NCBI RefSeq assembly: GCF_002214525.1
Contig: NZ_CP015104.1
Location: forward strand, 558,001-622,000
DNA from: Thermococcus sp. P6
Lineage (GTDB): Archaea; Methanobacteriota_B; Thermococci; Thermococcales; Thermococcaceae
DNA: 64,000 bases
Direction of reading: 5' to 3'
Program-made: the position numbers and the translations under genes
Part shown: positions 25,624 through 41,031 of the stretch, piece by piece
How the letters are laid out: each line of letters starts with the position of its first letter
Numbering within the stretch: position 1 is the stretch's first letter
Notes under the pieces: model-generated
Databases searched by the model: none
Told to the model about the DNA's origin: nothing
What the model saw: the letters and a program-made list of their open reading frames with translations, nothing else

Positions 25624-26628
25624 TTAAAGCTTTATCCCGTAGTTCTCCAAGGTTATCCCGGGTTCCCTTCTGACGGTTCCGAGCTCGAAGCTCTCCACAT
25701 GTTTGTTGAGCACGCTGAGGGCTTCCTCCCTTTCTTCCCGCGGCACCACGACGACCATGCCAACGCCCATGTTGAAGACCCTGAACATCTCCTCGAGGGG
25801 GACGCCGTTTTCGTGGATCAGCCTGAAGATCCCTTCAACCGGCGGCATCTCGAGGGAAAAGCCGTAGTTAGTGAGGCGCTTCAGGTTGTTGAGGCCGCCA
25901 CCCGTTATGTGGGCCAGCCCGTGAACTTCCACGCTTTCCAGAAGCTCCAGAACCGGCTTTACGTATATCCTTGTGGGTTCCAGCAGCCACTCCCAAAGCT
26001 CCCTCCCCTCGTACTCGTAATCGAGCCCGTACCTCGGGATAAGGAGTTTTCTTGCCAGCGTGAGGCCGTTGGAGTGTATCCCAGAGCTGGCGATCCCTAT
26101 AACGGCATCCCCCGGGCTTATCTTTCCTCCGGTTATCGTTTTGTCCTTCCCGACAACGCCGAGGGCGGTTCCCGCGAGATCGAAGCCCTTCATCAGGTCG
26201 GGCATGACGGCCGTCTCGCCACCGACTACGGCGATTCCAGCCTGCCTCGCTCCAGCGTAGAGCCCCTTTCCTATCTCCTCGAAGACCCTCTCGTCGGGCT
26301 CTCTAACCGCCAGATAATCCACCAGAGCCACAGGCTCGGCCCCGACGCACAGCAGGTCGTTCACGTTCATCGCCACCATGTCTATTCCTATCGTGTCGAA
26401 CTTCCCAACGGCCTCGGCGATGAGTGTCTTCGTCCCGACGCCATCCGTCGTCATGGCGAGGTAAAACTCCCCGAAATCCATCAAGGCGGCGTAGTGGCCT
26501 ATATCCTCCCTCGGTTCGCCGGGCTTCCCCCTCCTGAATTCGAAGGTCGCCTGCGCCATTTTTACGATCCCTTTTAGGGCCCTCGAGGTCTTTTCATCAT
26601 CCACACCGGCCTGAGCATAAGTGAGCAT
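25624..26628 (-). CDS. purM: Phosphoribosylformylglycinamidine cyclo-ligase (AIR synthetase)
   Basis: 334 residues; closes FGAM to AIR with ATP. AIR is the branch point to purines (PurE) and thiamine (ThiC). Motifs: [61 protein letters not shown] and [10 protein letters not shown]. Start at ATG 26628 behind AGGTGGTG. Divergent from purT; the 119 bases between hold purine-type motifs. Confidence 0.96.
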   Translation of the reverse strand: MLTYAQAGVDDEKTSRALKGIVKMAQATFEFRRGKPGEPREDIGHYAALMDFGEFYLAMTTDGVGTKTLIAEAVGKFDTIGIDMVAMNVNDLLCVGAEPVALVDYLAVREPDERVFEEIGKGLYAGARQAGIAVVGGETAVMPDLMKGFDLAGTALGVVGKDKTITGGKISPGDAVIGIASSGIHSNGLTLARKLLIPRYGLDYEYEGRELWEWLLEPTRIYVKPVLELLESVEVHGLAHITGGGLNNLKRLTNYGFSLEMPPVEGIFRLIHENGVPLEEMFRVFNMGVGMVVVVPREEREEALSVLNKHVESFELGTVRREPGITLENYGIKL

Positions 26629-26747
26629 CTGCTTCACCACCTGGAGTTGAACCCGGGCCTTAAAAAAGTTTTGCCATTTTAATGCTTAAAAAAGCTTAAA
26701 TATTGTAGATTTTTAACATTTAAACGTCAATAATTGAGGTGGTATCC

Positions 26748-28040
26748 ATGATCGAACCCCGGGATGAGCTCGGAACCCCCCTTACGGATTCGGCCGTGAA
26801 GATAATGCTCCTCGGAAGCGGGGAGCTCGGAAAGGAGATAGCGATCGAGGCCCAGAGGCTCGGCGTTGAGGTTGTTGCCGTGGACAGGTACGCAAACGCC
26901 CCGGCGATGCAGGTGGCACACAGAAGCTACGTGGGGAACATGAAGGACGGGGATTTCCTCTGGAGCGTCGTCGAGCGCGAGGAACCAGATGCTATAATCC
27001 CCGAGGTGGAGGCCATAAACCTCGAGGCCCTCTTCGAGCTTGAGAAGGACGGTTACTTCGTTGTTCCGAACGCGAGGGCAACGTGGATCGCCATGCACCG
27101 CGAGAGGACGAGGGAGACCCTTGTTAGAGAGGCCGGAGTTCCGACGTCCCGCTACGCCTACGCTACAACCCTCGACGAGCTCTACGATGCCTGCGAAAAG
27201 GTGGGTTATCCCTGCCACACGAAGGCCATAATGAGCTCCTCCGGGAAGGGCTCCTACTTCGTGAGGGAACCTGAGGACGTTCCAAAGGCGTGGGAGGTGG
27301 CCAAGAAGAAGGCCCGCGGCAGTGCCGACAAAATAATCGTCGAGGAGCACATAGACTTCGACGTTGAGATAACCGAGCTCGCGGTAAGGCACTACGACGA
27401 GAACGGCGAAATTGTCACGACATTCCCGAAGCCCGTCGGCCACTACCAGATCGACGGGGATTACCACGCGAGCTGGCAGCCCGCGGAGATAAGCGAGAAA
27501 GCCGAGAGAAGGGTTTACGAGATTGCGAAGAAGATAACAGACGTTCTCGGAGGCCTCGGAATCTTCGGTGTGGAGATGTTCGTGAAGGGCGACGAGGTCT
27601 GGGCCAACGAGGTCTCACCGCGGCCCCACGACACGGGCATGGTTACCCTGGCCTCTCACCCGGCGGGCTTTTCAGAGTTCGGGCTGCACCTCAGGGCCGT
27701 TCTTGGACTTCCCATCCCCGGGGAGTGGGTCGATGGATACCGCCTCTTCCCGATCCTCACACCGGCGGCGACCCACGTTATCAAGGCCAATCAGGAGGGT
27801 TACGCCCCGAGGTTCAGGGGGCTATTCAGGGCCCTTAGCGTTCCAAACGCCACGATACGGCTCTTCGGAAAGCCGGAAGCTTACAGGGGAAGAAGGCTCG
27901 GCGTTGCGCTGGCGTGGGATAAAGAAGTGGAGAGGGCGAAGAGAAGGGCAGAGGAGGTTGCCCATAAGGTGGAGCTCAGGACGAGGAGAGGGGAATGGCA
28001 GGGTCAGGACTACGAGAAAAGGAAACATCTTTTAACATAA
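26748..28040 (+). CDS. purT: Formate-dependent GAR transformylase
   Basis: 430 residues; ATP-grasp enzyme that formylates GAR with formate and ATP, bypassing folate. Seen: MLLGSGELGKEIAIEAQRLG at the N-terminus, DRYANAPAMQVAHR, the ATP loop MSSSGKGSYFV, EEHIDFDVEIT, and EVSPRPHDTGMVT. Formate use fits the PurP enzymes of the same pathway. Start at ATG 26748 behind GAGGTGG. A small perfect palindrome TAACATAATGTTA overlaps its stop codon. Confidence 0.96.
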   Translation: MIEPRDELGTPLTDSAVKIMLLGSGELGKEIAIEAQRLGVEVVAVDRYANAPAMQVAHRSYVGNMKDGDFLWSVVEREEPDAIIPEVEAINLEALFELEKDGYFVVPNARATWIAMHRERTRETLVREAGVPTSRYAYATTLDELYDACEKVGYPCHTKAIMSSSGKGSYFVREPEDVPKAWEVAKKKARGSADKIIVEEHIDFDVEITELAVRHYDENGEIVTTFPKPVGHYQIDGDYHASWQPAEISEKAERRVYEIAKKITDVLGGLGIFGVEMFVKGDEVWANEVSPRPHDTGMVTLASHPAGFSEFGLHLRAVLGLPIPGEWVDGYRLFPILTPAATHVIKANQEGYAPRFRGLFRALSVPNATIRLFGKPEAYRGRRLGVALAWDKEVERAKRRAEEVAHKVELRTRRGEWQGQDYEKRKHLLT

Positions 28041-28157
28041 TGTTACAGTTCGGTAGAAGAACGGAGGATTTAAAAGGGATCAAATGTTACGGGGAGTGGT
28101 TTAATAAGGCGTCCCTTGAATAAGGGGGGATGGAATAAGAAAGCTGACGATGGGGGT

Positions 28158-28589
28158 TCACGCCCGCATCCTTTCCCTGTACTCCTCGAGCTTTTTCTTC
28201 AGGCTTTCATCCTTTAAAGCAAGGATCTCGATGGCGAGCAGTGCAGCGTTCTTTCCGTTGTCTATCCCCACGGTAGCAACGGGTATTCCGGGTGGCATCT
28301 GGGCTATGCTTAGAAGGGCATCCAGACCGCCGAGCTTCGCCGAGACGGGAACGCCTATTACCGGTCTGGTGGTATGGGCCCCCACAACCCCCGGTAAAGC
28401 CGCGCTTAGGCCCGCTATCGCTATGAAAACGTCGTAATCTCTTTTGGCGAGTTCCTCAACCTTCTTCGGGTTTCTGTGAGCCGAGGCAACCTCGACGTCA
28501 TAATCAACCCCGAATTCATCGAGGACTTCAGTTACTTTTTCGGCTATTTTCGAATCGCTTTTGCTTCCCATAACCACGAGCACCCTCAT
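28158..28589 (-). CDS. purE: N5-CAIR mutase-type PurE (AIR carboxylase)
   Basis: 143 residues; carboxylation step from AIR to CAIR. Motifs: [54 protein letters not shown] and [19 protein letters not shown]. No purK is visible here, so it may act on CO2 directly as in other archaea lacking PurK. Start at ATG 28589 behind GGTGAAGG. Divergent from purD. Confidence 0.93.
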   Translation of the reverse strand: MRVLVVMGSKSDSKIAEKVTEVLDEFGVDYDVEVASAHRNPKKVEELAKRDYDVFIAIAGLSAALPGVVGAHTTRPVIGVPVSAKLGGLDALLSIAQMPPGIPVATVGIDNGKNAALLAIEILALKDESLKKKLEEYRERMRA

Positions 28590-28696
28590 GGCCTTCACCG
28601 GCTGAGGTTCACTTCAAGCCTTATAACTGTTTTGCCTGTTTTATGTTAAAACAAAGCTTAAAAACTAAAACTTTTAACAAATTTATGGTGAAGCTC

Positions 28697-30010
28697 ATGA
28701 AGGTTCTGCTCGTCGGAGGCGGGGGAAGGGAGCACGCCATAGGTGAGGCCCTCGTAAAAGGCGGGGCCGAGCTTTACGCGGTTTCAAAACACCCGAACCC
28801 CGGAATCAGGAGGATTGCGAAGGAATACGGCCTCAGCAAAGAGACGGACGTTCAAAAGGTTCTGGAGTTAGCCCTGAAATGGAACGTTGATTTAGCCTTT
28901 ATCGGACCCGAGGCCCCCCTCGAGAGGGGAATCGTCGACCTGCTCGAGGAGAACGGAATCCCGACCGTCGGGCCGGTAAGAGATGCCGCCAGAATTGAGA
29001 CGGACAAATCCTTCGCCCGCTACCTCATGGAGAAACACAGGATCCCCGGGAGGAAGCTCTTCAGGGTTTTCGATGACGTTTCGGAAATGCGCTCGTGGAT
29101 AGACGACTTCGGAAGACCGGTGGTTGTAAAGCCCCTTGGATTGACGGGAGGCAAGGGGGTTAAGGTCGTCGGTTACCACCTCAGGGACAACGAGGAGGCG
29201 AAGGCCTACGCCCGGGAGCTCATCGAGAGGGACGGAAGGGTCCTGATCGAGGAGAGAACCGACGGCGTTGAGTTCACCTTTCAGGTTTTCACGGACGGAA
29301 AAAGGGTAATTCCAATGCCCCTCGCTCAGGATTATCCCCACGCCTTTGAGGGCGACACCGGGCCGATTACGGGAGGAATGGGGAGCTACTCGTGTAAAAA
29401 CCACAGACTTCCCTTCATAACGGAGGAGGACTACGAGAAAGCCCTTGAGACGCTGAAAGCCACCGTGAGGGCCATGAAAAAGGAGGGAACACCCTACAAA
29501 GGCATCCTCTACGGCCAGTTCATGCTCGCAAGGGAAGGCCCGGTTGTAATCGAATACAACGCCCGCTTTGGAGACCCCGAAGCAATGAACGTCCTGCCAA
29601 TCCTACGGACGAGCCTGCTCGAGATAGCCGAAGGAATAGTCGACGGTAACCTCGGAAGTGCAGAGTTCGAGGAAAAGGCAACCGTTGTGAAGTATATAGC
29701 GCCCAGAGGATATCCCACTGATCCAATCAGGGGAGTTAAAGTTCAAATCAGGGAGGATAAAATCAGGGAAGAGGGGGCAGGGGTTTACTACGCTTCGGTT
29801 GATGAGAACCTCACAATGCTTGGCTCGAGGGCACTGGCGATTGTTGGAATAGCGGATACCCTTGAGGAGGCTGAGGAAATAGCTTCCCGGGGAATAAAGC
29901 ACGTTGAAGGTGAAATCTTCTACCGCAAAGACGTGGGGACACGGGAGAGCGTGGAGAGGAGGATAAATCTGGCGAAGGAATTTGGAAGGGATGTAAGGTA
30001 CTCGTGCTGA
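28697..30010 (+). CDS. purD: Phosphoribosylamine-glycine ligase (GAR synthetase)
   Basis: 437 residues; joins phosphoribosylamine with glycine using ATP. N-terminal VLLVGGGGREHAIGEAL, ATP-grasp loop KPLGLTGGKGVKVVG, and PITGGMGSYS, EYNARFGDPEAM are diagnostic. Start at ATG 28697 behind GGTGAAGC; earlier in-frame codons lie in the promoter, which carries CTTTTAACAAATTTATG. Followed closely by the purP paralogue, purS, purQ and purL. Confidence 0.96.
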   Translation: MKVLLVGGGGREHAIGEALVKGGAELYAVSKHPNPGIRRIAKEYGLSKETDVQKVLELALKWNVDLAFIGPEAPLERGIVDLLEENGIPTVGPVRDAARIETDKSFARYLMEKHRIPGRKLFRVFDDVSEMRSWIDDFGRPVVVKPLGLTGGKGVKVVGYHLRDNEEAKAYARELIERDGRVLIEERTDGVEFTFQVFTDGKRVIPMPLAQDYPHAFEGDTGPITGGMGSYSCKNHRLPFITEEDYEKALETLKATVRAMKKEGTPYKGILYGQFMLAREGPVVIEYNARFGDPEAMNVLPILRTSLLEIAEGIVDGNLGSAEFEEKATVVKYIAPRGYPTDPIRGVKVQIREDKIREEGAGVYYASVDENLTMLGSRALAIVGIADTLEEAEEIASRGIKHVEGEIFYRKDVGTRESVERRINLAKEFGRDVRYSC

Positions 30011-30019
30011 GGTGGTAAG

Positions 30020-31162
30020 ATGATAGGTCGTGAAGAGATCATAGGCGTGCTTGAGGAGTATGACCCGGAAAGGATAACCGTGGGCGTCATAGGGAGCCAC
30101 TCGGCCCTCGACATAGCCGACGGCGCAAAGGCTGAGGGCCTTCCGGTCCTCGTCGTCGCCCAGAGGGGCAGGCACAGGACCTACGAGAGGTACTTCAGGC
30201 TGAGGAAAACGAGGGACGGCCTTACCAAGGGCTTCATAGACGAGGTGATGGTCCTTGAGAGGTTCGCCGGGATAATGGACGTTCAGGAGGAGCTGAGAAG
30301 GAGAAACGTTATCTTCGTCCCCAACCGCTCCTTCGTGGTCTACACGGGCATCGACAGGGTCGAGAACGACTTTAAGGTTCCCCTCTTCGGGAGCAGAAAC
30401 CTGCTGAGGAGCGAGGAAAGAAGCGAGGAGAAGAGCTACTACTGGCTCCTCGAGAGGGCGGGTCTTCCCTATCCGGAGGAAGTGAAGCCGGAGGAGATCG
30501 ATGACGTCGGTCTGGTCATAGTTAAACTCCCCCACGCGAAGAAGAGACTTGAGCGGGGTTTCTTCACGGCCGCTTCCTATAAAGAGTTCCGCGAGAAGGC
30601 AGAGAGGCTTATCAAACTCAACGTGATCACCGAAGAAGACCTGGAAAGGGCCAGAATCGAGCGCTACATAATAGGCCCGGTCTTCAACTTCGATTTCTTC
30701 TACTCGCCGATAGATGAAGAAATAGAGCTTCTGGGGATAGACTGGCGCTTCGAGACGAGTCTGGATGGTCATGTAAGACTTCCCGCGAGCCAGCAGCTCA
30801 CCCTTCCGGAGCACCAGTTCGAGCCAGAATACACCGTCTGCGGCCATGCGAGCTCGACTTTGAGGGAATCCCTGCTCGAGAAGGTCTTTGGCATGGCCGA
30901 GCGTTACGTCGAGGCCACTCAGAAGTATTATCCACCCGGAATAATCGGGCCCTTCACATTGCAGACTACAGTTGACAAGGACCTGAACTTCTACATCTAC
31001 GACGTGGCCCCGAGAACTGGGGGTGGAACGAACATACACATGGCTATGGGCCATCCCTACGGTAACTCCCTCTGGAGGAAGGAGATGAGCACCGGCCGGA
31101 GGGTGGCCCTCGAGATAAAGCGTGCGATCGAGCTGGACGAGCTCGAGAAGGTAGTCACCTGA
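30020..31162 (+). CDS. PurP-family paralogue 2 with altered ATP loop (purP'')
   Basis: 380 residues, longer than PurP (333). Clearly PurP-related: GVIGSHSALDIADGAKAEGL, NRSFVVYTGIDRVE, FGSRNLLRSEE, FNFDFFYSPIDEEIELLGID, PPGIIGPFTLQT and a C-terminal MSTGRRVALEIKRAIE. However, where PurP has the glycine-rich ATP loop ([10 protein letters not shown]), this protein reads HAKKRLERGFF. It may therefore be a non-canonical formylase, a structural partner or an enzyme with another substrate. It lies between purD and purS, 9 bases after purD, so a role in purine metabolism is likely. Confidence 0.82.
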   Translation: MIGREEIIGVLEEYDPERITVGVIGSHSALDIADGAKAEGLPVLVVAQRGRHRTYERYFRLRKTRDGLTKGFIDEVMVLERFAGIMDVQEELRRRNVIFVPNRSFVVYTGIDRVENDFKVPLFGSRNLLRSEERSEEKSYYWLLERAGLPYPEEVKPEEIDDVGLVIVKLPHAKKRLERGFFTAASYKEFREKAERLIKLNVITEEDLERARIERYIIGPVFNFDFFYSPIDEEIELLGIDWRFETSLDGHVRLPASQQLTLPEHQFEPEYTVCGHASSTLRESLLEKVFGMAERYVEATQKYYPPGIIGPFTLQTTVDKDLNFYIYDVAPRTGGGTNIHMAMGHPYGNSLWRKEMSTGRRVALEIKRAIELDELEKVVT

Positions 31163-31172
31163 GGTGATTCCA

Positions 31173-31418
31173 ATGAGATGGAAGGTAATGGTGGTGGTTC
31201 GTCTCAAGGAGGGCCTCAACGACCCGGAGGGGAGGGTCATCGGAAAGGCGCTCAAAAACCTCGGCTACGAAGTTAAGGACTTCAAGGTTCCAAAGTGCTT
31301 CGAGTTCGAGCTCGAAAGCCAGAACCCGGAGAAGGACGTTGAAGAGATGTGCATAAAGCTCCTCGCCAATCCCCTGATACATACCTACGAATACGAGATA
31401 GAGCCGGCCGGTGAGTGA
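31173..31418 (+). CDS. purS: FGAM synthase subunit PurS
   Basis: 81 residues, the standard length of PurS, the small dimeric scaffold that joins PurQ to PurL and channels ammonia. Motifs: [50 protein letters not shown]. Start at ATG 31173 behind GAGGTGAT. purQ begins at the next base but one. Confidence 0.95.
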   Translation: MRWKVMVVVRLKEGLNDPEGRVIGKALKNLGYEVKDFKVPKCFEFELESQNPEKDVEEMCIKLLANPLIHTYEYEIEPAGE

Positions 31419-31419
31419 T

Positions 31420-32088
31420 ATGCCCAAGTTCGCCGTTGTGGTGTTCCCCGGAACGAACTGCGACTTCGAGACGGTTGAGGCGATTAGAAGAGCCGGAGGG
31501 GAAGCGGAGAGGGTGTGGTACAAAGGCAAACTCAAGGACTTCGACGGCGTCGTTCTGCCCGGGGGATTCAGCTACGCCGATTATCTCCGCGCCGGAGCAA
31601 TAGCCGCGAGGCAGGAGATCATGGAGGAAGTTAAGGAGCTGGCCAGAGATGGGAAGCCCGTTCTCGGAATATGCAACGGCTTTCAGATCCTAACCGAGTC
31701 AAAACTCTTACCCGGAGCCTTAAGGCCCAACAAAACCCCGAGGTTCATCTGCAGATGGGTGCACCTGCGCGTTGAGGACGTTGGGACGGCCTTTACATCG
31801 CTCTACGAACCTGGAGAGGTCATAAGAATGCCCATAGCCCACGCCGAAGGGAATTATTATACGGAAGATCCCGGTGTAAGGGTCGTCTTCCGCTACAGCG
31901 ACGGCGATGGAAGGGTTACCGAAGAGGCGAATCCGAACGGATCGGTTTTCAACATAGCTGGAATAGCCAACGGGCGCGGCAACGTTCTTGGAATTATGCC
32001 CCACCCGGAGAGGGCGAGCGATCGCTTCCTCGGAAGTGAGGACGGCCTGAGGCTCTTTAGAAGCATGGTGGAGTTTGCAAGGAGGTGA
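31420..32088 (+). CDS. purQ: FGAM synthase glutaminase subunit PurQ
   Basis: 222 residues; class I glutaminase giving ammonia to PurL. Motifs: [30 protein letters not shown], nucleophile in [11 protein letters not shown], and MPHPERASD. Start at ATG 31420 behind GGTGAGTG. Works with PurS and PurL encoded on either side. Confidence 0.96.
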   Translation: MPKFAVVVFPGTNCDFETVEAIRRAGGEAERVWYKGKLKDFDGVVLPGGFSYADYLRAGAIAARQEIMEEVKELARDGKPVLGICNGFQILTESKLLPGALRPNKTPRFICRWVHLRVEDVGTAFTSLYEPGEVIRMPIAHAEGNYYTEDPGVRVVFRYSDGDGRVTEEANPNGSVFNIAGIANGRGNVLGIMPHPERASDRFLGSEDGLRLFRSMVEFARR

Positions 32089-32092
32089 GCAC

Positions 32093-34222
32093 GTGTTTCC
32101 TCATGAGGAGAGGATCATCAGGGAAAGGCTCGGAAGGGAGCCCAACGGGATTGAAAAAGCCATGCTCGAGGTTATGTGGAGCGAGCACGCCTCCTACAAG
32201 TCGAGCAGGCGCTGGTTAAAGCTCCTTCCAACAAAAAACGAGCACGTAATCCTAGGTCCGGGTGAGGATGCCGGTGTTGTGAGGTTCGACGAGAACACCG
32301 CTATAGTGGTCGGAATAGAGAGCCACAACCACCCTTCGGCCGTGGAGCCCTACGGTGGGGCCGCAACGGGCGTGGGCGGAATAGTGAGGGACATCCTCTG
32401 CATGGGCGCTCGTCCAGTAGCGTTACTGGATTCGATACGCTTCGGGCCGATTGACGGGGAGCGCAACAGGTACCTGCTCGAGGGGGTTGTGAAGGGCATA
32501 TCCGACTACGGGAACAGAATAGGCGTCCCGACGGTTGGGGGGGAAGCGGAGTTCGATGAGAGCCTTGAGGGTTACACGCTCGTGAACGTGGCGTGCGTTG
32601 GACTGATGAAGCCCGAAGACCTCGTCCACAGCTACGTTACTGAGGCCGGGCTCAAGCTGGTCCTCGTCGGCAACAGGACGGGAAGGGACGGAATCCATGG
32701 GGTTACGTTCGCGAGCGAGGAGCTGAGCGAAAACGAAGAGGACCGCTCCGCGGTGCAGATTCCGGACCCCTTCACGGAGAAGCTTTTAATTGAGGCAACC
32801 CTTGAAGCGCTCAAGACCGGAAAGATTAAGGCTCTAAAGGACCTCGGCGGCGGCGGTTTGACCTGCGCTTCCTCGGAGATGGCTGGAAAGAAGGGCTTTG
32901 GGGCTATAATTTATGCTGATAGGGTTCCCCAAAGAGAGCCCAGCATGAACGCCGTGGAGGTCATGATCTCGGAGAGTCAGGAGAGGATGCTCTTTGCAGT
33001 CAGGGAGGAGGATCTGGAAGAGATAGCGAAGATCTTTGAGAAGTACGGGCTCGAATGGGCCGTGGTGGGTGAAATAACAGAGGAGCCACGCTTCGTCGTT
33101 TACTGGGGCGACGAGAGGGTTGCGGACCTGCCGGTAGAACTTCTGGTGGAGGTTCCCACGATAGAATGGGAGGCCGAGCCTTACACCCTCGAAAGGGACG
33201 TAAAAACTCCGGACGTAAGCATCGAGGAAGCCCTCCTTAAGGTGCTCTCAAGTCCGAACGTAATTAGCAAGCGCTGGATCTGGGAGCAGTACGACCACGA
33301 GGTTCAGGGGAGAACGGTGTTAAAGCCCGGCCTCGACGCGGCGGTGCTTAAAATAAACGACGAATACGGACTGGCGGTTGTGAGCGACAGCAATCCCTCC
33401 TACAGCCACCTTAACCCCTACCATGGAGCGATGGGGACGGTTGCTGAAGTCGTTAGAAACCTCGTCAGCGTTGGGGCGAGACCTCTGGCGCTGGTGGACA
33501 ACCTCAACTTCGCGTCTCCAGAAAGGCCCCATGTTTACTGGAGCTTTACGGAGACGGTTAAAGGTCTTAGGGATGCCGCGAGGGTTTTTGGACTGGCTTA
33601 CGTGAGCGGAAACGTGAGTTTCTACAACGAGATCAACGGCAGACCCATAAAACCCACTCCCGTCGTTGCGGGCCTTGGAAAGGTGAGGCTCGAGCGCATC
33701 ATGACCATGGACTTCAAGGAAGAGGGAGATCTGATAGGCATCGTCGGACTAACGAGAAGGGAACTTGGAGGGAGCGAGCTTTACAGGGTTCTGGGGGTTG
33801 AAAGGGGCATAGCTCCGAGGGTTGACCCGGAGAGGGAAAGGGAAAAAGCCGGGGGCATTTTAAAGGCCATAGAGCTCGGGCTGGTGAAGGCCGTTCACGA
33901 CGTTAGCAGGGGTGGAATTGCAGTGGCACTGACGGAGATGGCGGTAAGCGGGAACCTCGGGTTCGAGGTCGAGATAGCCAGAATCCCGACGGAGGGGAAG
34001 ATGGACCCGCTGGAGGTACTCTTTTCAGAGAGCCATGGGCGGTTCCTGATAACCTTTGAGGAGGAAAACCTCAAGGAGATCGGGGAACTCTTTGGGGAGT
34101 TTGCCGTCATTGGAAGGGTCGGAGGCAAAAGGCTCGTTTTCAGAAACTTCGAGGAGGTTTCCATAGACCTAAAAAAGGCCGGGGAGCTCTACGAGTCATT
34201 TCCAGAGCTTCTCGGGGAGTGA
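32093..34222 (+). CDS. purL: FGAM synthase large subunit PurL
   Basis: 709 residues, the small-PurL form that needs PurS and PurQ; converts FGAR to FGAM with ATP. Motifs: MWSEHASYKSSRRWLK, GIESHNHPSAVEPYGGAATGVGGI, GGGGLTCASSEMA, and in the second half SDSNPSYSHLNPYHGAMG and HDVSRGGIAVALTEMA. GTG start at 32093 (FPHEERII) behind AAGGAGGTGAG. Last gene of the purD-purP''-purS-purQ-purL operon. Confidence 0.96.
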   Translation: MFPHEERIIRERLGREPNGIEKAMLEVMWSEHASYKSSRRWLKLLPTKNEHVILGPGEDAGVVRFDENTAIVVGIESHNHPSAVEPYGGAATGVGGIVRDILCMGARPVALLDSIRFGPIDGERNRYLLEGVVKGISDYGNRIGVPTVGGEAEFDESLEGYTLVNVACVGLMKPEDLVHSYVTEAGLKLVLVGNRTGRDGIHGVTFASEELSENEEDRSAVQIPDPFTEKLLIEATLEALKTGKIKALKDLGGGGLTCASSEMAGKKGFGAIIYADRVPQREPSMNAVEVMISESQERMLFAVREEDLEEIAKIFEKYGLEWAVVGEITEEPRFVVYWGDERVADLPVELLVEVPTIEWEAEPYTLERDVKTPDVSIEEALLKVLSSPNVISKRWIWEQYDHEVQGRTVLKPGLDAAVLKINDEYGLAVVSDSNPSYSHLNPYHGAMGTVAEVVRNLVSVGARPLALVDNLNFASPERPHVYWSFTETVKGLRDAARVFGLAYVSGNVSFYNEINGRPIKPTPVVAGLGKVRLERIMTMDFKEEGDLIGIVGLTRRELGGSELYRVLGVERGIAPRVDPEREREKAGGILKAIELGLVKAVHDVSRGGIAVALTEMAVSGNLGFEVEIARIPTEGKMDPLEVLFSESHGRFLITFEEENLKEIGELFGEFAVIGRVGGKRLVFRNFEEVSIDLKKAGELYESFPELLGE

Positions 34223-34283
34223 GCCGGGAAGAGGGAAGGATCCAATTTTTGTTCTTTATACCCCTCCTGAACCCCCGCCCCAT

Positions 34284-39368
<5,085 letters not shown>

Positions 39369-39430
39369 CTTTACATTTTTATGCTTAAATAACAAGTTTT
39401 TTAAATTACATTTAACAATTTTATGTTGAA
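39369..39430 (+). promoter_or_regulatory. guaA promoter with purine-type motifs
   Basis: CTTTACATTTTTATG (39369-39383) precedes the TATA-like GTTTTTTAAATTAC (39396-39409); ACATTTAACAATTTTATGT follows at about 39408-39426. One motif on each side of TATA, as at purC and purP. Confidence 0.45.
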
Positions 39431-39440
39431 GGTGAAGGTC

Positions 39441-40364
39441 ATGTGGGAGGAGTTCATAGGTGAGAAGGTCGAGGAGATAAGGAAGACGGTCGGCGATGGA
39501 AAGGCAATTATAGCCCTGAGCGGAGGGGTGGACAGCTCGACGGCCGCTGTTCTGGCCCACAGGGCAATCGGCGACAGGCTACACGCGGTTTTCGTCAACA
39601 CCGGTTTCATGAGGAAGAACGAGCCGGAGTTCGTTGTGAAAACCTTCCAGGACGACCTTGGCCTGAACCTTATCTACGTCGACGCTCAGGAGCGCTTCTT
39701 TGAGGCCCTTAAGGGCGTCACGGATCCGGAGGAGAAGAGGAAGGTAATAGGAAAAACCTTCATAGACGTCTTTGAGGAGGTCGCCCGCGAGATCGATGCC
39801 GGCTTTTTGATTCAGGGGACGATAGCCCCGGACTGGATAGAGAGCAAGGGGAAGATAAAGAGCCACCACAACGTCGGTGGCTTACCCGAGCGTTTGAACC
39901 TCAGGCTCATCGAACCATTGAGGGACCTCTACAAGGACGAGGTCAGGGAGCTCGCGAGGGAGCTCGGTCTTCCAGAGAAGATTTACAATAGAATGCCCTT
40001 CCCGGGGCCGGGTCTGGCCGTCCGCGTCCTCGGAGAGGTCACCCCAGAGAGAGTAGCCATCGTCAGGGAGGCCAACGCCATAGTGGAGGAGGAGATCGAG
40101 AGGGCCAAACTAAAGCCGTGGCAGGCCTTTGCAGTCCTTTTGGGAGTTAAAACCGTCGGAGTTCAGGGAGATATAAGGGCCTACAAGGAGACAGTAGCCG
40201 TTAGGGTTGTTGAGAGCCTTGACGGGATGACCGCAAATGCCATGGAGGTTCCCTTCGAAGTGCTGCAGAGGATAGCCTTCAGGATAACAAGCGAGGTTCC
40301 TCAGGTGGGAAGGGTTCTCTACGACGTAACCAACAAGCCTCCTGCAACAATAGAGTTTGAGTAG
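39441..40364 (+). CDS. guaAb: GMP synthetase, ATP pyrophosphatase subunit B
   Basis: 307 residues; activates XMP with ATP and accepts ammonia to give GMP. The PP-loop SGGVDSS appears near residue 30, and [48 protein letters not shown] and the C-terminal KPPATIEFE are characteristic. In archaea the glutaminase is a separate protein, encoded here 9 bases downstream. Start at ATG 39441 (MWEEF) behind GGTGAAGG. Confidence 0.96.
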   Translation: MWEEFIGEKVEEIRKTVGDGKAIIALSGGVDSSTAAVLAHRAIGDRLHAVFVNTGFMRKNEPEFVVKTFQDDLGLNLIYVDAQERFFEALKGVTDPEEKRKVIGKTFIDVFEEVAREIDAGFLIQGTIAPDWIESKGKIKSHHNVGGLPERLNLRLIEPLRDLYKDEVRELARELGLPEKIYNRMPFPGPGLAVRVLGEVTPERVAIVREANAIVEEEIERAKLKPWQAFAVLLGVKTVGVQGDIRAYKETVAVRVVESLDGMTANAMEVPFEVLQRIAFRITSEVPQVGRVLYDVTNKPPATIEFE

Positions 40365-40373
40365 GTGAGGGGG

Positions 40374-40940
40374 ATGATAGTCATAATGGACAACCACGGT
40401 CAATACGTTCACAGGATATGGAGAACCCTGCGCTATCTGGGCGTCGATTCAAAGGTAATACGCAACACAACTCCTCTGGAGGAGATAAAGGCGCTGAGGC
40501 CGAAGGGCATAATCTTCTCCGGGGGCCCGGACATCGAGAGAACGGGCAACTGCCGGAAAATCCTTGAGCGTTACGATGAGTTCAACGTCCCCATACTGGG
40601 CATCTGCCTCGGCCACCAGCTCATAGCGAAGCACTTCGGCGGGAAGGTCGGGAGGGGCGAGAGAGCGGAATACAGCCTTGTGGAGATCGAGATAATCGAG
40701 AAGGACGAAATCTTCGAGGGCCTTCCGGAGAGGCTCAGGGTATGGGAGAGCCACATGGATGAGGTCAAGGAACTTCCAGCGGGCTTCAGGCTTCTGGCGA
40801 GGAGCGAGACCTGCCCGGTGGAGGCCATGAGACATGAGAGGCTTCCGATCTACGGGGTGCAGTTCCATCCCGAGGTCACCCACACGGAGAAGGGGAGTGA
40901 AATCTACCGCAACTTCGCAAGGCTCTGCGGGGAGCTTTGA
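40374..40940 (+). CDS. guaAa: GMP synthetase, glutaminase subunit A
   Basis: 188 residues; class I glutaminase supplying ammonia to subunit B. Motifs: [27 protein letters not shown], nucleophile in [19 protein letters not shown] and [12 protein letters not shown]. Start at ATG 40374 behind GGTGAGG. Completes the guaB-guaA set. Confidence 0.96.
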   Translation: MIVIMDNHGQYVHRIWRTLRYLGVDSKVIRNTTPLEEIKALRPKGIIFSGGPDIERTGNCRKILERYDEFNVPILGICLGHQLIAKHFGGKVGRGERAEYSLVEIEIIEKDEIFEGLPERLRVWESHMDEVKELPAGFRLLARSETCPVEAMRHERLPIYGVQFHPEVTHTEKGSEIYRNFARLCGEL

Positions 40941-41031
40941 TTTTCCCGCTGCCAGCATCGTTCTTTTACGTTTAAAAATTGCAAATTAGAAAATTTTTTA
41001 AAGTTTAACCACTACCTAATCTGGTGATAGT

